64,000 nt of DNA, from assembly GCA_007922225.1 (NCBI GenBank), contig ML680053.1:11184870-11248869 (forward strand), given 5' to 3'. The position numbers and the translations under genes were made by a program. This stretch comes from Emydura subglobosa (Eukaryota; Chordata; Testudines; Chelidae). Below the pieces are notes generated by a model. It did not search any database and was not told the origin of the DNA. It saw only the letters and a list, made by a program, of their open reading frames with translations. Shown here piece by piece: positions 1-11,448 of this stretch; the stretch's first letter is position 1; every line of letters starts with the position of its first letter.

Positions 1-80
1 CAAGGGGAGACTTTTCGTAGGGTGGGTGGGAGAGGGAGGAGGAGGCAGCTGACTTTCTCCAGCTCACAGTCCATAGGTTT

Positions 81-103
81 AAAAAAAAAAAAAAAAAAAA
101 AAA
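81..103. repeat. Poly(A) tract
   Basis: A run of 23 A residues. No recognisable retroposon body precedes it in the 80 bases available. Confidence 0.9.
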
Positions 104-349
104 GGCCAAATTGGAGCCATTGCTCTGTACTGCTCTGGTGAGAGGGACCTGTGGGCTGTACAGGCACTGGGGGCGTATGTGGCTCAACGGCCACCCTGTG
201 AGGGTCCCTGTTCCTTCACAGGGACCGTTCTGTTCGAACCAAATTCCAGTTCGTGGGAGTGTTTAGGAAAGGGCTGTCATTCTTGGGCTTGCCACCCCCA
301 CTCTTTCCATACATGGACTACCACAGTGGCTACCCAACAGGGTCTGGTT

Positions 350-536
350 CAATGGTTCTCAACCCATTTACCATTGCAGGTCGCATATGCAGTTCTCTAT
401 GTGTTATGGGGGCCGCATCCACACAATATATACATATATACACACTACCTGTATGGCCCTCAGGATGTCACATGAGCCACAGTTGTCTGCTGATTGGGCT
501 GCAAACGACCCATGGGCTACGGGTTGAGAACCACTG
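350..536. mobile_element. hAT-type MITE
   Basis: The terminal inverted repeats are CAATGGTTCTCAACCCAT on the left and the complement of GGGTTGAGAACCACTG on the right. They are flanked by 8-bp direct repeats matching at 6 of 8 positions (gtctggtt at 342-349, gtctagat at 537-544). TIRs starting CAGTGGTTCTCAA with 8-bp duplications are characteristic of non-autonomous hAT elements. The 187-bp body has no coding capacity. An imperfect (TA)n stretch at about 423-442 lies inside it. Confidence 0.8.
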
Positions 537-3360
537 GTCTAGATGAAGCAGAGGCCCAGGCAATAGAACATTGGCGATCCACAGTCAAGAAGGCCTACAT
601 GTGGTTGCCTGATGGGAGGTCGATGCAGGCGGTAAGTGCTTCAGGTTTTAATCAAGTCTCTTTTCTTTTCCATGTCTATCATATGGCATATATCAGAGCA
701 CGCCCAAGGCTGAAGGAAAGGGATTTACGGGCACAGCACTGCACTGGGCTTACAAGAGGGTGTGTAATTCAGCAAGGGGCTCGTAGCTGGGTTTCAAGAA
801 GGACTTTATTTTGTCTTTGCACGGCAGATGGGACATGACTCTTTTGCATGGGAGAGTGCTGAGAGGAGACGCCAGACATCAATCGCTATCCCTACAGAAA
901 GAACGACCGGGGAACATGCTCTGGGATTAAGCTGATTTAGAAGGTTAAGAGGGATATTGGACTGCTGATGGATATTTTTCCTGGCATGGGGATTGTTTGG
1001 TTGGAGATGCTGGCCCATAGGGTTTGGCAGACTGAAGTTCACCCACAAAAAGGTATACAGGATTTCAGAGGAAGGCCAACCAGAAAGTATCGACATGGCT
1101 GAAGTCGTGAGGTGACTGTTATTGGACATGGTCATGTAGTCCAGAGTATGGCTCAGCTTCTTCAAGAAGACGGAGTGTACCTCTCTGATCCTGATGCTGA
1201 TTTCTTCCCATATGATCTCAGTATTGGCTTGGCCAAACTCTCGGGTAGCCCATACATGCTGGGGTGGAGGCAGTCAAGTTGATGCTGGCACCTCCCTGTG
1301 GCAGGTGCCCAGTGCAGAAACTCACTGATTTAGGCTCCAGCTCCAAAGAAGGTAACGTAGTGGGCACCCCGAGGACATCTCTTTATGAGGTGGGGACAAT
1401 GTGTCTAACCCAATGGGGCCAGGACACTACCCTGGAGAGACCACTCCTGCCAATGCACTTTCTGGCAGTGTTGGCAGGGGGGCATGAGGTCCTTTCTTGC
1501 CTCAATCCTTGAAAAGGGGAGGGATGCTTTTGGGAAGGTGGAGATACCCAGACAACCTCCTAGTGTGATGACTGGCTCCCCGAGGTGGGAGCACCCAAAG
1601 AATTGGCAAAGGATCAATGGAACGTGAGTGACGGCACTGAGCTGTCTCCCAACAGGAACCATGGATGTAATTTGACTAATGAATCCGTGGCCTGGTTAAA
1701 ACCCATACCCCATGGCCTTCTTTCCTCTGTATGGTGAGCTACAGAAAAGACAGACATGGTACAAGAAACAGACAGACAGACCAAAGTCACTGCTGCTGAA
1801 ACTACTAACGAGAAAGACCTTGACTGCTGGACATGAAGGTTGACATGAGTCTATTCACAAAGCTAAGTTTAAGCTGGTTTGTTTAGGTTCAGAATGGAGG
1901 CCACAAAGTATACACAGAGCATGAGAAGAGCATTTGAATAAGCAAATACATTTGCATAATGCCCTGCAAAAAAAAGTAAATACCTTCCCGCTCTGCAACC
2001 CCTCTCCAAAATCACCCTACAAATGAAGTGGCTGTCTGTCTGTCTGTCTAACCCCTAAACTTATATACTGTCAGTTTGGACTCTCAGGTTTCATCCCAGG
2101 TCTATTAACATTTCAGACACCTCCATTCAGGATTATCTAATCGTTTTTGTAAATGTATTTTGCACTTGTGCTTATGCCAGAAGCTCAAGGCTTGCCAGCT
2201 TTAAAAGGGTTAACATTTAATCTGTTGTAAACGTATTAAATACACTGTGAACAGATCGGCTGTGTGGAGCCCTGTATTTGTCCCAGCTCCCTGAACTGTC
2301 TTCAATATCTCATGTCAATACTGTTTTGCTCTATAATCTAAAATTAAGAGTTGGGAGAACACTCATGGCACTAAGACCTGAAGGCCAGATCTCTTGAAAA
2401 AACAAACAGCACATAAGCAACCTCTATAAGAGATTTCCATACAGATAATGGCTTTGCCAATACAGCCTGAGCTTGACATTATTCAAGACCAGAACTCTCT
2501 TGAGCGCAAGCAGTCCATCATGAAGCTCTGTATGATCTGTATGTGATCTGCACGGTTCACAAAGAAGAACAAAAACAAAGTCAAGTTAAAATTTTCACTC
2601 ATTATCTAAGCAGGAATGTGAATGAAGATTTTCAGAGGTAAAAAGGTGCTACGTAGTTTGGTGAATTCAAGTGCCATCACATGGGTACTGGCCTTTAGGT
2701 CTCTCTCACCTGCTGTGGGAACTGTTTTGAACTTTGTCAAGTGCATGCAGATGAGATGGCACAAACAGCTGCCTGCCAACAGCTCCGGGAGATTTTACTT
2801 ATCTCCTTTGACCAATCTTTGGCCAGATCACACACATCCTACATCTTTGGATGGCTTTGCCCATGTTTGTCGTACGCCCAAGACGTCCACAGTCAATGTG
2901 AAAGTGGATTCCTTTTTTCTACAACTGTAAGGTCAGTTCCCTCTTCATCTACATTGGACTCTGCTGACACAAATATCACAGAAGTTCTTTGTGACGCATT
3001 AGATCTCTATCTGCTCTATGGGACACATTCCATCCTTATTTAGGAGCAAGAAGTTCCCACCAAGTTTAGTGTGATTTGCCTACACTGATACGAAGGCAGA
3101 ATTTATCCCTTAATATGGCTCTAACTGGTGATTTCAGATCTCACACACTCATTTCTCATTCTCTCACTCTCACACACTCAAATCAAAATAAAAAGAGGCT
3201 TCTTACCATTTAGAGGCCTTTTGCTATTCAAAGTGCAGCATGTATATAAACCTTACATACTCTGAGCGCTGCTGTAACATAAGCAGACTAATCTTAATCA
3301 TAATTACCTCATATGAAGTAACCTCATAACCTCATTAACGCTTGCCCTCTTCACTATGAT
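537..3360. other. Intronic sequence without recognisable gene
   Basis: No open frame longer than about 120 codons occurs, and none shows protein-family motifs. A short (TGTC)n run lies at 2033-2049. Nothing else here could be assigned. Confidence 0.6.
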
Positions 3361-3504
3361 GTAACTCACCCATCCTTGCATGTGTATATATACCTACCAA
3401 ACTGAAGTTTCCACTTCATGCATCTGACAAAGTGGGTTTCTGCTCACGAAAGCTTATGCCCAAATAAATTTGTTAGTCTTAAGGTGCCACAGAACTCTCG
3501 TTGT
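3361..3504 (+). mobile_element. Penelope-type (PLE-like) 3' tail, family A, with hammerhead-like fold
   Basis: The segment contains CTGACAAAGTGGGT, then TGCTCACGAAAGCTTATGC, then an AATAAATTTGTTAGTCT block and an AAGGTGCCAC block. From memory this is a dispersed repeat common in turtle genomes. GCAT (3420-3423) pairs with ATGC (3456-3459). The intervening part has a CTGANNA-like box (3424-3430), a 6-bp hairpin (3432-3437 with 3442-3447) and GAAA (3448-3451). That is the order of a minimal hammerhead ribozyme. Assignment to Penelope elements is by analogy with the family B tail at 12166-12257. Confidence 0.5.
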
Positions 3505-5307
3505 TTTGCTTAATCATAATGCATTTTCATATTCTGCATTCTCATTCTCACCAGATAAGAGCAGGACCATCTGCAGAACATGATCTTGTGTCCCAAAGAG
3601 CGAAAGCTCAGATGCAGAAGAGCAGTCCAATAGCCTCCCTAGAAGTTTACCTCCTTTTTAATTACCAGATATGCAGTCGTATTGAAAAGTGAGTTGTTCA
3701 AAGAACATACTATAATGGGGATGGTCCTCATTCAGGAATAGCCATTTTGAACTATGTCCAGATCCTAATCTGTTTGCCAGGTATCACATAAAACATCCAT
3801 TAGTGCGACTGCATGTGCAATAGAAGTAGCACATTATTCAGTGTGATAGCCAGTCTGCACTCTATGTCTAAGATCAAAGTCTGTCTCATAATCTTGTCTT
3901 CACTTGTATCTTAATTGTAAGGCTATCACCCTTGGGCAAGGCTGACATTCCTTTGCCAAATCACTTTAAAAAATCTCTGATGCTTTCAAATCAGAGACTT
4001 CAAAGAAAAGGACCAGCTGCCCTTCACACTTATTGCATCCCATACATATCAGCATTTTAATATACAAATTTTGGGATTTCGCCGGACAGCCTAGACTTCT
4101 AAGTGATTCAAAATTAATTTATGCTGATCCTTATTAGAATGCTTGAAATGTTACAATGTATCACACGTGAACACAACAGGACTTTTATTTTCTGGGCAAT
4201 GAGTTAATGCTCACTCCCACATAAAGAAGGGACTGTTTTTTAAATGGTCCCCTGAGAAAAGCTAACAGATACAATTCTTTGGCCCACAGAATTTATGGGA
4301 ATCTCTTTACTGAGACTTCTGAAACAACTCTTATGCAAATAAATGTCAACTATATCTGGGCTGGGTTCCAATTGAATGCTGCCTATCCTTCTAGGCCACA
4401 GTTTCAGCAGGAACATTCTCGCCTGAGTATGGGCAGTGGGCCTAATTTACAATGGTCAGCTTATATGAGTCAATGAATGACTATCATGAAGTCAATAAAA
4501 TTACAACTGCATAAAATCAGGGTAAGTGAAAGAAAGAATCAGGTCCACAGACAGACTTCCTAACATTTCATAGCTTAACATTTCAAGTGGCTAAAGCAGT
4601 AAGCGGTGCCACTCAGCTTTGGCCTATCCACCCCTCCATTGTTGGAGACGGAGGGGTGGACAGGCCAAGTTTGATTGGCATTGTGACCCTCTTACATCAG
4701 GTTGCAATGTCACTTAGCTTGGAGGCCATCTCAAATAGGAGGCCTGAAGCACACTGTCCCTTTTGTACACTCCCCTCCCCCCCCCCCCTTACAGGCAGTC
4801 CTGAATGCAAAAAATGTTCACTTCAACCAAAACGGGATTTTGGGCATCAAAGCGGGATAGTCCCACAAAAGCCAGGACTGTTGGGAGTTCTGCATAGACA
4901 TCAATGGAGTTGCATCTACTTATGCCACGCTTCAATTTGGCCCAGTCTGTGTAACCCCCCTTTACAGTCATGGGAGGCTGGCAGGTACTGTGGAGGGGGA
5001 AACAGACATCAGTTTGGGGAAATAATGCACGTTGAAACAGTGTTCTTGGTTATTTCTATTCTCTGGTTCCAGTGTTAATCCAGCTGACACAAACCATTTT
5101 AAATGTGAACTGCATTCTGGGTATAAATAAATATATAAAGAAAATGTCCCCCACATAAGCTCCTCCTTTCACTCTTATGGAATCAAAACATTTTTCAGAA
5201 GAGCATAATTTTAATTGCAGGGGCTGCTTTTTTTTTCCTGCTATGTTTCATACCAAACTTCATCTGTTGTGTGTGTTTTAGAAAAAGGTTACAAAAGCAC
5301 ACAAATT
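3505..5307. other. Intronic sequence, one hairpin, no gene
   Basis: Mostly AT-rich unique-looking sequence. It holds a C-run at about 4777-4788 and the hairpin listed separately at 4621-4666. The longest frame, 4587-5078 plus, spans the hairpin and shows no domain. Confidence 0.55.
4621..4666. repeat. 17-bp arm inverted repeat (hairpin)
   Basis: The arm at 4621-4637 (ggcctatccacccctcc) is complementary to 4650-4666 at 16 of 17 positions, with a 12-base loop. It is much more GC-rich than its surroundings and has no recognised repeat name. Confidence 0.8.
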
Positions 5308-5690
5308 TACTGTATTTAGTTCTGGGTGCCACATTTAAGGAAAGACATGGACAAACTGGAGAGAGTCCAGAGAAGACTGGGCATGTTTAGTATTGAGAAA
5401 AGATGACTGAAGGAGAACCTGATAACAGTCTTCAAATATGATCAATTGTTCTCCATGTCCACTGGAGGTAGGACAAGAAATAATGAGCTTAATCTGCAGC
5501 AAAGGAGATTTAGGTTAGATATTAGGAGAAACTTTCTACGGGTAGTTAAACTCTGGAATAGGCTTCCAAGAGAAGCTGTGGAATCCCCATCACTGGAGGT
5601 TTTAAAGAACAGGCTGGACAAACACCTCTTAGGGGCTGGACTTGATGACTTCTTGAGGTCCCTTCCAGCCCTATATTTCTACAATTCCAT
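5308..5690 (+). mobile_element. CR1 LINE 3' end (5'-truncated)
   Basis: The open frame 5446-5751 encodes the end of the CR1 ORF2 protein (GRTRNNELNLQQRRFRLDIR, then [19 protein letters not shown]). It is followed by the classic CR1 tail, gacttgatgacttcttgagg then tcccttccagccct. The upstream part, tctgggtgccacatttaagg, matches the YCVQFWA(P)-type RT end region. The copy is old, with several breaks before 5446. Confidence 0.85.
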
Positions 5691-5867
5691 GATAAATCTA
5701 GAGCTGCTGGGAAGTACTGGACTGACAGCTGAGAAAAGCAAGGCCTTCTAGTCATAGAAGGGTTGCAGAGTGGGCAGCAGCAAAGCAATCTTCCACTAGT
5801 CCCACCAAGAATACACCTAAGCCCTTCATATTAGGGGTTTGTTTGGCATGTTGCTGTATGCAGTCTT

Positions 5868-5965
5868 TGTTATTAAAGCATTTGGCTGGGAATCAGGAGA
5901 TGTGAGTCCAATACCAGCCCTACACAGACTTCCTGCACAACACTGGGCACGTCACTTAGACCAAA
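5868..5965 (+). mobile_element. MIR-type SINE fragment
   Basis: The phrases ggctgggaatcaggagatgt, gagtccaataccagccct and acactgggcacgtcactta match the MIR/CORE-SINE body. Confidence 0.6.
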
Positions 5966-7374
5966 CGTGTTGAAGGTGGCCACTGATTTTGGTTGCTCAA
6001 CTTGAGACACTTTGGACTTAATTTTAAGAAGTGTGGCGCACCCAGGGCTCAAAATGACTTCAGCTGCCATCAGGTACCACCTGAAAAATCAGGCCCAGAG
6101 TGACTCAAGTTGGGGACCCCTAAAATAAAGGCATCGAATATCACTGGCAACTTTGGACTTTTGCCTCTCTGAGCTCTAATTCTTTTTCTATTCAAAGAGG
6201 ATGACGATATCTCCCTACCACTCAAGTGAGTTGTTAGGATAAATTTATTAATGCTTATGGGGCACTCAGATGTTATGAGGATGGAGAAAGGGGCATATAA
6301 AGAACCTACACGGATTAGATAAGTCCAGTAGCATTGTATTATATTGGGGTAACACCTGGGAACCCCATTCATGGAGCAGGATCTCACTGCTGTTACACTG
6401 GTGTCACCTCAGTGCACTTTAGGGAACTTCCTCTTTTTTTGATGTGAAACTTGTGACTTCAAGAGCTTTGTCCCTAGGAAAGAGGGAAGGAAAATTGAAA
6501 CAGGCATTCTATTTGGCATAGATTTTAAGAAAATATCATCCAGTGCCAAGAGTTGCAATTTAATGTCAGTCTCCTTTGAAAAAATAAATGTTACAGAACA
6601 TTAAAATCCTAGATTTTACCTTTCCTACACTGCAACAAAGTATCAACTAATGTCAAACAAAATAAAAAGAAGCCAATCAGTAATTTTTTAACTAGCCAGA
6701 TGTAATACATTGTTCTTTAGACTGTTGGCTCGTGATTTAAACACAGCCTTCAAGGACAGACTTGCTCTCCTGGGTCTTCAGGGCAGTACTGAAACAATAC
6801 CCAACTGCACTATGACCGGACTCCTCCATTACCAGGTCTGAACAGTCAGAGCTGCAGCCAGATTGCCTACCAAAGTAACATTTCTCTCAGCTAGAGGAAT
6901 GTCTCCTTTCAAAAATGAGCAAGGAAAATATAGCGCTGGGACATGAGGTGAATAAATATGAAGATAATGGTTCTGTCATCACTTATGTAGGTTCACTTTA
7001 TGGGATAAAAAGAATGAAAATGTAAATCATGTCCTTAAAAAGTAGTCACATTTCTGACCTCTCATGAGCAACAAAGATTTTTTTTTTTTTTTTTTAATTA
7101 TAAACAAACCAACCAGGAACAGATCAGATAACCTTTTTTATGGACACATCAGGCTGTGCGATCTGATCTGATCCCAGTTAGGTAACAGGACTCCTCATGC
7201 CCCTAATTCTACAAGCACTCATCCACTTCAGTGGGGCTCCACACAGGTGCCTGGGTCCAAAAATGCAGATCTAACTGCAGGATCAGAGTTTGTGCACCCA
7301 CATGATCTAATGTTGTCCTCATCCTCCCTGCCCTGCTTCCCTCCTTTTATCGCCTCACTTGCTACCTGTGATCT
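5966..7374. other. Intronic sequence without recognisable gene
   Basis: AT-rich sequence with a T-run at 7078-7095. No domain-bearing frame or repeat was recognised. Confidence 0.55.
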
Positions 7375-7500
7375 TCGACTGTGAGCTCTTCACAGCAGGG
7401 AGTGTCTCTCATTATGTGTTTCAATAGCTCCTAGCACAATGGAGCTACAGGCTGCAATCAAGCCTAGGGCCCCAGACTCTATTGGAATACAAAATAATAC
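7375..7500 (+). mobile_element. L2/MIR-type LINE-SINE tail
   Basis: The pattern is: a gactgtgagctcttcacagc start, agggagtgtct, agctcctagcacaatggagc, then an AATACAAAATAATACA end. It belongs to a family seen several times in this window, in both orientations, and resembles L2/MIR 3' ends. Confidence 0.55.
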
Positions 7501-7661
7501 AACAAACTCATTCTAAGGTATTTTAAGATCATGCCTATCCCCAAGGTAGATCTAGGTGCTTATCCAAATGGTAATTTACTGCTTTCCTTCTCTGTCTTTG
7601 CCTTATTTATTTCTCATCCACTATGAGAAAGCAAAAACAAAATCCCTCTTCCATTTGCCTT

Positions 7662-7746
7662 CTTCAGAAGAGCTCTGTGCAGCTCAAAAGCTTGTCTCCT
7701 TCACCAAACAGAAGTTGGTCCAATAAAAGATATTACCTCACCCACT
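7662..7746 (+). mobile_element. Penelope-type 3' tail, family B (solo)
   Basis: It contains agaagagctctgtgcagctc, then aaaagcttgtct, cagaagttggtccaataaaa and gatattacctcacccac. The same sequence follows the PLE GIY-YIG fragment at 12166-12257, so this is a solo tail of that family. The bulge box has mutated to CAAAA where GAAA is expected. Confidence 0.65.
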
Positions 7747-8018
7747 AAGACATTTTATGAAACTATGTGAGTAAAAAACCACAACATATGTTTAACTTAA
7801 AAAACGTTTTCTATAGTCCTTTACCACTCACCAACATTTATCATTTCTCAGCTCATATTCCATCTATTCCCAGCTCTGCCATTGATTTGCCGTAAGTCCT
7901 TAGAAAAATAACCGAGGCCCAATTATTTTTAAAACCACCACTAATTTTGTGTGCCTCAATTTTTGGAGCCCAACTTATGCTATATAGAGGGTACTTGACT
8001 TCAGTGGGAGGACCTTAA

Positions 8019-8275
8019 TGGTGCGTCTACACTGCAATAAAAGACCTACTGCACGGCAATGGTTGGCTTGGGTCAGGTGGCTTGGGCTGCAGGGCTAAAA
8101 ATGGCAAATTTGGGTTCTAGCCCGAGCCTGAGCTCTGAAACCCCGCTCCAGCCCGAGCCCAAACATTTATCCTGCAGTTTTTAGCCCTGGAGCCCAAACC
8201 ACGCATGCCCAAGTCAATTGACCTGGGCTCTGAGACTTGGTGCCGCAAGTTTTTTATTGCAGTGTAGACGTACCC
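8019..8275. mobile_element. Harbinger/Chompy-like MITE
   Basis: Inverted ends: the left end TGGTGCGTCTACACTGCAAT at 8019 matches the complement of the right end ATTGCAGTGTAGACGTACCC. TAA is duplicated on both sides (8016-8018 and 8276-8278). TWA duplication is the PIF/Harbinger signature, and these ends resemble the Chompy MITEs described in crocodilians. The 257-bp interior carries a CAGCCCGAG-type internal inverted segment and no gene. Confidence 0.8.
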
Positions 8276-10496
8276 TAAAAGGCTTGGCCCAGGCCGCAGA
8301 GTCAGTCGGCTGCAAACCAAACTCAGACCTCCTGTGTCCTAGGCCTGTGCTCCCACCTCACACAACTGAAAGCATTCTGGAGATGCATGCCATTTTGAGA
8401 ACAGCTCACTACCACTCCTGTGCCAGGGAACGGGCATAACTAGGCAACAGATGACTCCCATCTGCAGTTTGAGTAAAAGAAATGAGCTACATGGGATACA
8501 AGACAGCGCAGAATATAAAGAGTCATTTAGTTGGCATAATATAGTGAAACCCCAGACCAGTTCGAATTTCTCATGTGTTTGCTTTTAATATCGTATTTTG
8601 GCCACAGGCATCTTAGTATTGACTTTCCCAGGCCCATCCATCCCAGAACCCAGGCACATGCCAAGGGCTCTCACCACAGTTACTACAGAATTTGGAATTC
8701 TGGAACTACGAAAAAGAGTCTTATAATAAGATCCCCTAATAAGGCAAATGTATGTTCTAGTAGCTCTCAAACACTAAAATAGTACCATTCCAAGAATGTC
8801 ACAAATGGCTCCACACTGTACAATGGATATGAACCCTACCACCACCGTTGTATTTTCTCCTCAGTATCCAACCTTTACAGCATATAGCAGGATTGCTATT
8901 AATCTGAGGCATTAAGTTTCCTAATAGCAGGGGACTGGAGGCAAGGTATTAAGTTTTAGAGATTTCTTCACTTTCAGAGGCTTCCTTTCCAAATCTAGGG
9001 CATAGGGAAAAACAGGTCAGAGGATGGGTGGAGGGAGGATACTATTGAGTCACTTTGGCTGGCCAAACTGCATGGACAGAGCCAAACTGCATTTAGAAAC
9101 CACTTGTAGCCAACATCTCTATGTAGGCTAGAATGTTTTTTCTAAACAAGATATGGTCCCAGCCACCAGAGGCAGCCAAAGATGTTGACATGATGTTAGT
9201 TTTAACATGATTCAGGTGGAGTTATGAAAACAGTTCTGCTAAACGTGGTTAAAAGGCCCAGTGTATCTTTGGACACAAACTACATATAAAAAGAAACCAG
9301 TGCTTTGCTCTAAACTGGAGGTCTTTGAACTAATAAAACAAAACATGGTTTTCAAATTTGAAACACTTTGGATGCAAAAGTGTCCCTAACACAAGGCTAC
9401 CAAGGAGAAAGACATCTACAGAAAGCAAAGTTACAAATAAATTACATCTTCTAATGATTGAATACACACTGTAAGCCGTACAGATTTCTGGCATTTCAAC
9501 AAGTCTGTATGATCACAGTTTGTCTTCAGAAAAGGAAACACTATCTGGACTGTTTCTAAAAAGATTATCAAGATGCAAAGATCATCTTGGAACCAAAATA
9601 GGCACACTGGACCAGCGCTTAAAAACTCCTCACCAAACACCATGTGCTACATCTGTTTATACATTATCCTTCTCATAGCACTTGCAGGATAATGGACTTG
9701 TTCTGCTCAGGTGAGTGAGAAGAACTAAACTGGTGGTCTGTGAACTGAGGGACCTGGAACTGAAAAGCAATCTCCCTTGTAAAATGGCTACTGTATCTAT
9801 GATACCATGAGAGTCCTTTCGAAATAAGAGAACACACAAAATGGAAAGAATTCTTGTCACCCAACCAACTTCCACCCTCCATGAGCAGATCAGGATGAAA
9901 CATCAATACACAAAAGATGCGACAGTGATTCTGAACTGATCACTGCCACAGACACACCCAGCAGGCTTTTCTTCGTGTTTGCCTGATATGAGGCCCATCT
10001 CTAATCAGAAAAACAACAGGCTTCCCTTTTAGAAAGAGGCCTGTAAACAGTACCCGTGTTCTTTATTTGTATTCGAGAAACTGAATAGGTCTACAAATTA
10101 GTGGACTAAAGTGGCAATTCTCTCCTTCAGACCCAGATGAAATCATGGCCCTGTAACTGTTGCTATACCACCCTTTACCTCATAGATTTCCCTCAGATTT
10201 TCAGACACCCCTGGGCCAACTCAAGGGTGGCACTGTGTGATGCTATAATTAAAGGTCATTTAAAGATTTTTAAGTTGAGATAGCAACAAAGTTTTACGTG
10301 CAGTCATGAATATTTACTTTAGGCTGGAACTTGTTCCATGAGGCCTTTGTCTGGGGAGGGAGAAAAAAGTTGACAAATGTGAAGAAAAAAAACAAAACAA
10401 AAAACAACCATGGCAACATTTTAATTTACAAACAAAATTTCCACCTCCACCACCAAGTTTGTTTTGTAAGGTCTCACCTCCCCTGTGTGTATAACT
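8276..10496. other. Intronic sequence without recognisable gene
   Basis: No coding signal. Overlapping short minus-strand frames at 9431-9906 have no motifs. No repeat was recognised with confidence. Confidence 0.55.
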
Positions 10497-10625
10497 CATT
10501 GTTACTACTATTTGTATTGCAGTAGCGCCCAAGAGCCCCAGTCACAGACTGGACCCCATTGTGCTAAGCTCTGTACAAACGCAGAACAAAAGAGATTGTC
10601 CCTGTCCTAAAGAGCTTACAATCTG
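10497..10625 (-). mobile_element. L2/MIR-type tail, antisense
   Basis: It reads atttgtattgcagtagcgcc, cattgtgctaagctctgtac, then gtccctgtcctaaagagctt. This is the reverse complement of the family described at 7375-7500. Confidence 0.6.
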
Positions 10626-11448
10626 TGTTCTGTTTTATTCCTGAGTCCTGTCTGGGAGAGGGAGAGAGAGCTATTTTATGGAAGATGAGTTTTAACAATC
10701 AAGTTTTAGAGAAAAATGCAGTTTCCCTCACTGTATAATATTTGTGATAAAGTGGTTTCTTAATATTGGACTCAAAACTTTTTGAAAGATCAGTTACATT
10801 TTACGAGCCCTTAGAGCTCCTCTTGTGGATTATATACAAAACAAGACGAGATTCAAACTCATCCCTGATGTAATTCCAGTGAAGTCCATCTTGAAAGGCT
10901 TTTATTTGATGACCACAAATTGTGTCTCATGTCGATAAGTGGACAAAAGTCTAACTCACTCAGTGTAAGGGAGTCTTAGTCAGTATAAGGACAAACGTTG
11001 AGGAGTTGCAAGGAGGTCTAAGACACATTAACTTAGAGTCTTCTAGAATCCCCTCTGAACTTGGTCCATTAGCTCCAGTACTCCAAGTATTTTGGATACC
11101 ACTAAGTAATCAAATACCTTCCTTTAAAAATTAGCTTCTTTGGAAGGAAAAGAAACTGGTATTTGAAACAGGATAAATGATTATTTTCTAGCATTGACAG
11201 AAACACCAGTCTTTGAGGGACTGAGACTAGGCTGCTGGTAATATAGTCTGAGCCTCTTCCACCCAACAGGCTCTCTGGACATTGTATCCAAGACTCCTGT
11301 GAATCATGCATATTTTAGGTGAGTCATTCGTGTAAGGGTAAGCTTTCCTTTAGGAATTTCAGACTACAAATGAGTTGCCATGGAAAATAAAAACAGCTAA
11401 ATATTACCACTGCTACGGGCAAAGAAAAAAGAGTTAACCTCACCTCCC
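10626..11448. other. Intronic sequence without recognisable gene
   Basis: No domain-bearing frame or clear repeat was recognised. Confidence 0.5.

Noticed and set aside
4587..5078. 163-codon plus frame, the longest outside repeats and GC-rich DNA
   Set aside because: No family motifs. It contains a hairpin and a C-run and has a low-complexity, Pro/Cys-rich composition. Likely chance.
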